This document shows, one piece after another, positions 61,977 through 64,000 of a stretch of DNA of 64,000 bases. Origin of the DNA: Cellulosimicrobium sp. Marseille-Q4280 (GTDB lineage Bacteria; Actinomycetota; Actinomycetes; Actinomycetales; Cellulomonadaceae); NCBI RefSeq assembly GCF_943181405.1, contig NZ_CALPBY010000003.1, forward strand, positions 496,001 to 560,000, read 5' to 3'. The notes under the pieces are model-generated. The model searched no databases, was not told the origin of the DNA, and worked only from the letters and a program-made list of their open reading frames with translations. The number at the start of each line of letters is the position of its first letter. The first letter of the stretch is position 1. The position numbers and the translations under genes are program-made.

Positions 61977-62563
61977 CGGCGTGGTTGGTGCGCCGGGACG
62001 CCTCGTGCGGCCTGGTCGGCAGTCTCGGCGATGCGGCGCTCGCGCGTCTCCGGGCGGCGCGCCTCGACGACCCACCCGAGGATCGACCGCCGCACGCCCG
62101 GCGTGAAGGCGTCGAACCGCTCGCGAGCCCCGGGCCGGGCCGCGAGCGCCGACGCGAGGTCGTCCGGGACGACGAGCGCCTCGGCGTCGTCGTGCCGGGT
62201 CCAGGACCCGTCGGCCTTCGCCGCGTCGACGACGGCGCGCCCGGCGGCGGTCAGGCGGCCGTCGGCCTCGATGCGCGCGACCCGTTCCTTGCTGAGGCGC
62301 GTCCAGCGGCTGCCCGGACGCCGGCGCGTGAACCACAGCGCGTGCCGCTCGTCGTCGACGGTCGCGGCCTGCCCGTCGATCCAGCCGAACGACAGTGCCT
62401 CCTCGATCCACGGCTCGTACCCGGGCACGGGGTGCCCGCTCCCCCGGCGCCACGTCACGAGCCACACGCCAGGTTCGGGCTCGTCGTGGTGCTCGGCGAG
62501 CCACGCGCGCCACTCCTGGGGCGTGCCGGCGTGGAACGCGGGGCGCCCCTGGTACTCGTCCAT
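61973..62563 (-). CDS. YdeI/OmpD-associated-family protein
   Basis: 196 residues. PAFHAGTPQEWRAWLAEHHD, EEALSFGWIDGQ, FTRRRPGSRWTRLSKERVAR and DDLASALAARPGARERFDAF match the YdeI/OmpD-associated (DUF1801-related) family. No catalytic function is known; E. coli YdeI affects antimicrobial-peptide and peroxide tolerance. I take ATG 62563; a longer frame to 62590 is possible. Convergent with the XRE gene, overlapping by 4 bases. Confidence 0.85.
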   Translation of the reverse strand: MDEYQGRPAFHAGTPQEWRAWLAEHHDEPEPGVWLVTWRRGSGHPVPGYEPWIEEALSFGWIDGQAATVDDERHALWFTRRRPGSRWTRLSKERVARIEADGRLTAAGRAVVDAAKADGSWTRHDDAEALVVPDDLASALAARPGARERFDAFTPGVRRSILGWVVEARRPETRERRIAETADQAARGVPAHQPRR

Positions 62564-62636
62564 CCGTGGTGCCTCTCGTCGGTGGGGCACCAGCGTGCCC
62601 GCTCCGCGCAGCGGGCGCCAAGGGGACGGACGACCA

Positions 62637-62671
62637 GACCCGGGAGGCGTTCCCTCGGCGCCTCCCGGGTC
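62637..62671 (-). terminator. Terminator of the CBM6 protein gene
   Basis: GACCCGGGAGGCG (62637-62649) and CGCCTCCCGGGTC (62659-62671) are perfect arms, 11 bases past the stop of the gene. Confidence 0.8.
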
Positions 62672-62681
62672 GGTCCGTCGG

Positions 62682-64000
62682 TCAGGAGCAGGACGGGATC
62701 GTGACGGTCTGCTCGACCGTCTGCTCGCCCTCCTCCCCGGTGGCGGTCACCGTGACGTCCAGGTCGCCCGTCGCGGACCGCGCGGCGAACGACTGGTAGG
62801 CACTCGCACCCGGTGCGACCGCGGCGAACGTCTTCGACCCCAGCGCGCTGGCGAGCACGACGTCGACCGGACGGTCGGCCGTGCTCGTCGCTCGGACCGC
62901 GACGTACGGCTTGCCGGCGAGGCAGCGCGGGCTGACCTCGACGGTGACGAGCTCGACGTCGCCGGGCTCCTCGAGCGCGTCGATGGCCGCCTGGAGCGCG
63001 GTCCGCGCGTCGCGCAGCGCTGCGTCGGTCGCCGAGGCGTCCTCCAGGACCCCGGAGGCGGAGGCGAGTGCCGCGCGGAACGCCGCCCACGACTCGGGGC
63101 CGTACCCCTCGTCCGTCACGGCCTCCGCGCTCGTCACGAGGTTCTCCAGCCGACGGCGCTCGGCCGGCACGAGCTGGTCGCTCGCCAGGCCGAGGCGCCG
63201 CGCCCGCTCGTCGACCTGCGCCTGGGTGGCGCCCGCCGTGCCGAGGAGCTGTCGCGCGGCGTCGAGCTCGCGCGAGAAGACGCCCGCGTCGATCCGCCCG
63301 TACCGGTCGATCTCCGCCTCGAACGCCTCGGCGTCCTCGACCGACGCGGCGAGAGCCGCCGTGTCGGTCGGCGGGATCTCGACGTCGTCGACGTCGGTGA
63401 AGAACGTCATGCTGTCGAGGTTCGCGACGTACGGGTGGTCGGCGTACGCCTCGGTCGTCAGTCGCACGAACACCTCGTGCGTGCCGCGCACGGCGCGCGG
63501 CAGGTCGACCGTCGCCGTGCCGTCCACGGTCCAGCTCGACCCGGTGGTGGGCAGCGGCACGGTGACGAAGGGCTCCCCCGGGTTCGCCGGGTCGAACGCG
63601 TCGAGGTACACCGACAGCGCCGAGTTCTTCCCGGAGCGGTTCGCGTTGTGCACGTAGTGGACCGCGAGCTGGTCGAGCGCGCCCGACCCGAGGTCGACCT
63701 CGCCGTAGGCGAGCCAGTCGCCGTCCGCGGTGCCCCCGACGTTCGTCACCGGCCCGCTCGCCCACGTCGAGCTCTCGTTCTTCAGCCCGCGACCGGAGTT
63801 CTGCGTCCAGGCCTCGGACTCGACGACGACCTCCGTCGGGCCGCCCGGGGCGAACGTGAGGCTGTCGAGGTTCGCGACGTACGGGTGGTCGGCGTACGCC
63901 TCGGTCGTCAGGCGCACGAACACCTCGTGCGTCCCCTGGACCGTCTCGGGGAGCACGACCGTCGCCGTACCGTCCGTGGTCCAGCTCGACCCGGTGGTGG
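62682..64000 (-). CDS. Secreted CBM6/FIVAR carbohydrate-active protein, C-terminal part (cut by window edge)
   Basis: The frame is open from the window end to a stop at 62682 (about 439 residues seen). Two tandem CBM6-like modules are visible, the first cut by the edge; the repeated stretch is RLTTEAYADHPYVANLDS with TTGSSWTxDGTATV upstream. They are followed by FIVAR-like helical repeats (ELDAARQLLGTAGATQAQVD, then ALRDARTALQAAIDALEEPG) and a C-terminal immunoglobulin-like domain (VEVSPRCLAGKPYVAVRATS). The catalytic module is upstream of the window. This is the usual tail of large secreted actinobacterial glycosidases that bind plant or yeast glucans. Confidence 0.82.
   Translation of the reverse strand, partial: TTGSSWTTDGTATVVLPETVQGTHEVFVRLTTEAYADHPYVANLDSLTFAPGGPTEVVVESEAWTQNSGRGLKNESSTWASGPVTNVGGTADGDWLAYGEVDLGSGALDQLAVHYVHNANRSGKNSALSVYLDAFDPANPGEPFVTVPLPTTGSSWTVDGTATVDLPRAVRGTHEVFVRLTTEAYADHPYVANLDSMTFFTDVDDVEIPPTDTAALAASVEDAEAFEAEIDRYGRIDAGVFSRELDAARQLLGTAGATQAQVDERARRLGLASDQLVPAERRRLENLVTSAEAVTDEGYGPESWAAFRAALASASGVLEDASATDAALRDARTALQAAIDALEEPGDVELVTVEVSPRCLAGKPYVAVRATSTADRPVDVVLASALGSKTFAAVAPGASAYQSFAARSATGDLDVTVTATGEEGEQTVEQTVTIPSCS
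63411..63930 (-). repeat. Direct repeat of CBM6-coding DNA, 450-bp period
   Basis: 63411-63480 and 63861-63930 are identical over 70 bases except one, and 63511-63550 matches 63961-64000 at nearly every base. Such DNA identity between modules means recent duplication or gene conversion. Confidence 0.85.

Noticed and set aside
1-64000. CRISPR array, rRNA operon or intact insertion sequence
   Set aside because: No regularly spaced direct repeats, no rRNA sequence and no transposase motifs were seen on either strand.

Overview
The window is chromosomal DNA from a high-GC Gram-positive actinobacterium. Third codon positions are almost always G or C, GTG and TTG starts are frequent, and many starts sit directly behind a TANNNT -10 box with no Shine-Dalgarno. 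A CenC-like GH9 cellulase, a three-domain AA10 LPMO, a CBM6 repeat protein and a CelR-type operator suggest a plant-polymer degrader of the Cellulosimicrobium / Cellulomonas / Promicromonosporaceae type. That placement is inference.

Layout. 1-3.8 kb: edge of an integrative/conjugative element or its remnant, with a secreted LamG/RHS-type protein cut by the window edge, a DUF4913 protein, and a VirD4-like coupling protein with a broken N-terminus. 3.8-10.1 kb: a LacI repressor divergent from a complete Liv-type ABC importer (livKHMGF), with nested operators between them. 10.2-13.8 kb: acyl-CoA dehydrogenase, a trans-sulfuration enzyme, a DUF6191 protein and an AMIN-type lipoprotein. 13.8-19 kb (minus strand): gpsA, a PlsC-type acyltransferase, a NarL/DesKR-type two-component pair and murA. 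19.3-28.1 kb: MHS transporter, adenosine/adenine deaminase, LPMO, a DeoR/deoxyribosyltransferase-like/NUDIX cassette, an alcohol dehydrogenase and lpd. 28.2-34.4 kb: an auxiliary LeuRS behind a Leu-codon leader peptide, DUF808, CorC-type CBS protein and an LLM flavoprotein. 34.7-36.3 kb: DHA2 drug exporter with its own leader-peptide attenuator. 36.6-39.7 kb: leuD-leuC with a divergent IclR regulator. 40-46.8 kb: small membrane protein, PH-domain protein, tRNA-Gln and tRNA-Glu, two methyltransferase/mycothiol-type genes, an aldo/keto reductase, and LysR with a YeiH exporter. 47-50 kb: the cellulase. 50-54 kb (minus): HAD phosphatase, gltX, FAH-family hydrolase and methyltransferase. 54-62.6 kb: small housekeeping and accessory genes. 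62.7-64 kb: C-terminal part of a secreted CBM6/FIVAR protein.

Most notable signals: (1) the non-actinobacterial-type LeuRS behind a 12-residue, Leu-rich, apparently leaderless leader peptide whose stop lies in a strong hairpin; (2) a DHA2 efflux gene behind an 18-codon leaderless ORF and hairpins with alternative pairings, which looks like ribosome-mediated attenuation; (3) two copies of a palindromic element with a shared ~48-nt core and copy-specific complementary arms, one inside the livM coding region; (4) more than twenty starts exactly 5-7 nt behind a -10 box, mostly 6 or 7; (5) a LacI-repressed Liv-type importer of unknown substrate. No CRISPR array, intact insertion sequence, rRNA or replication origin was seen.
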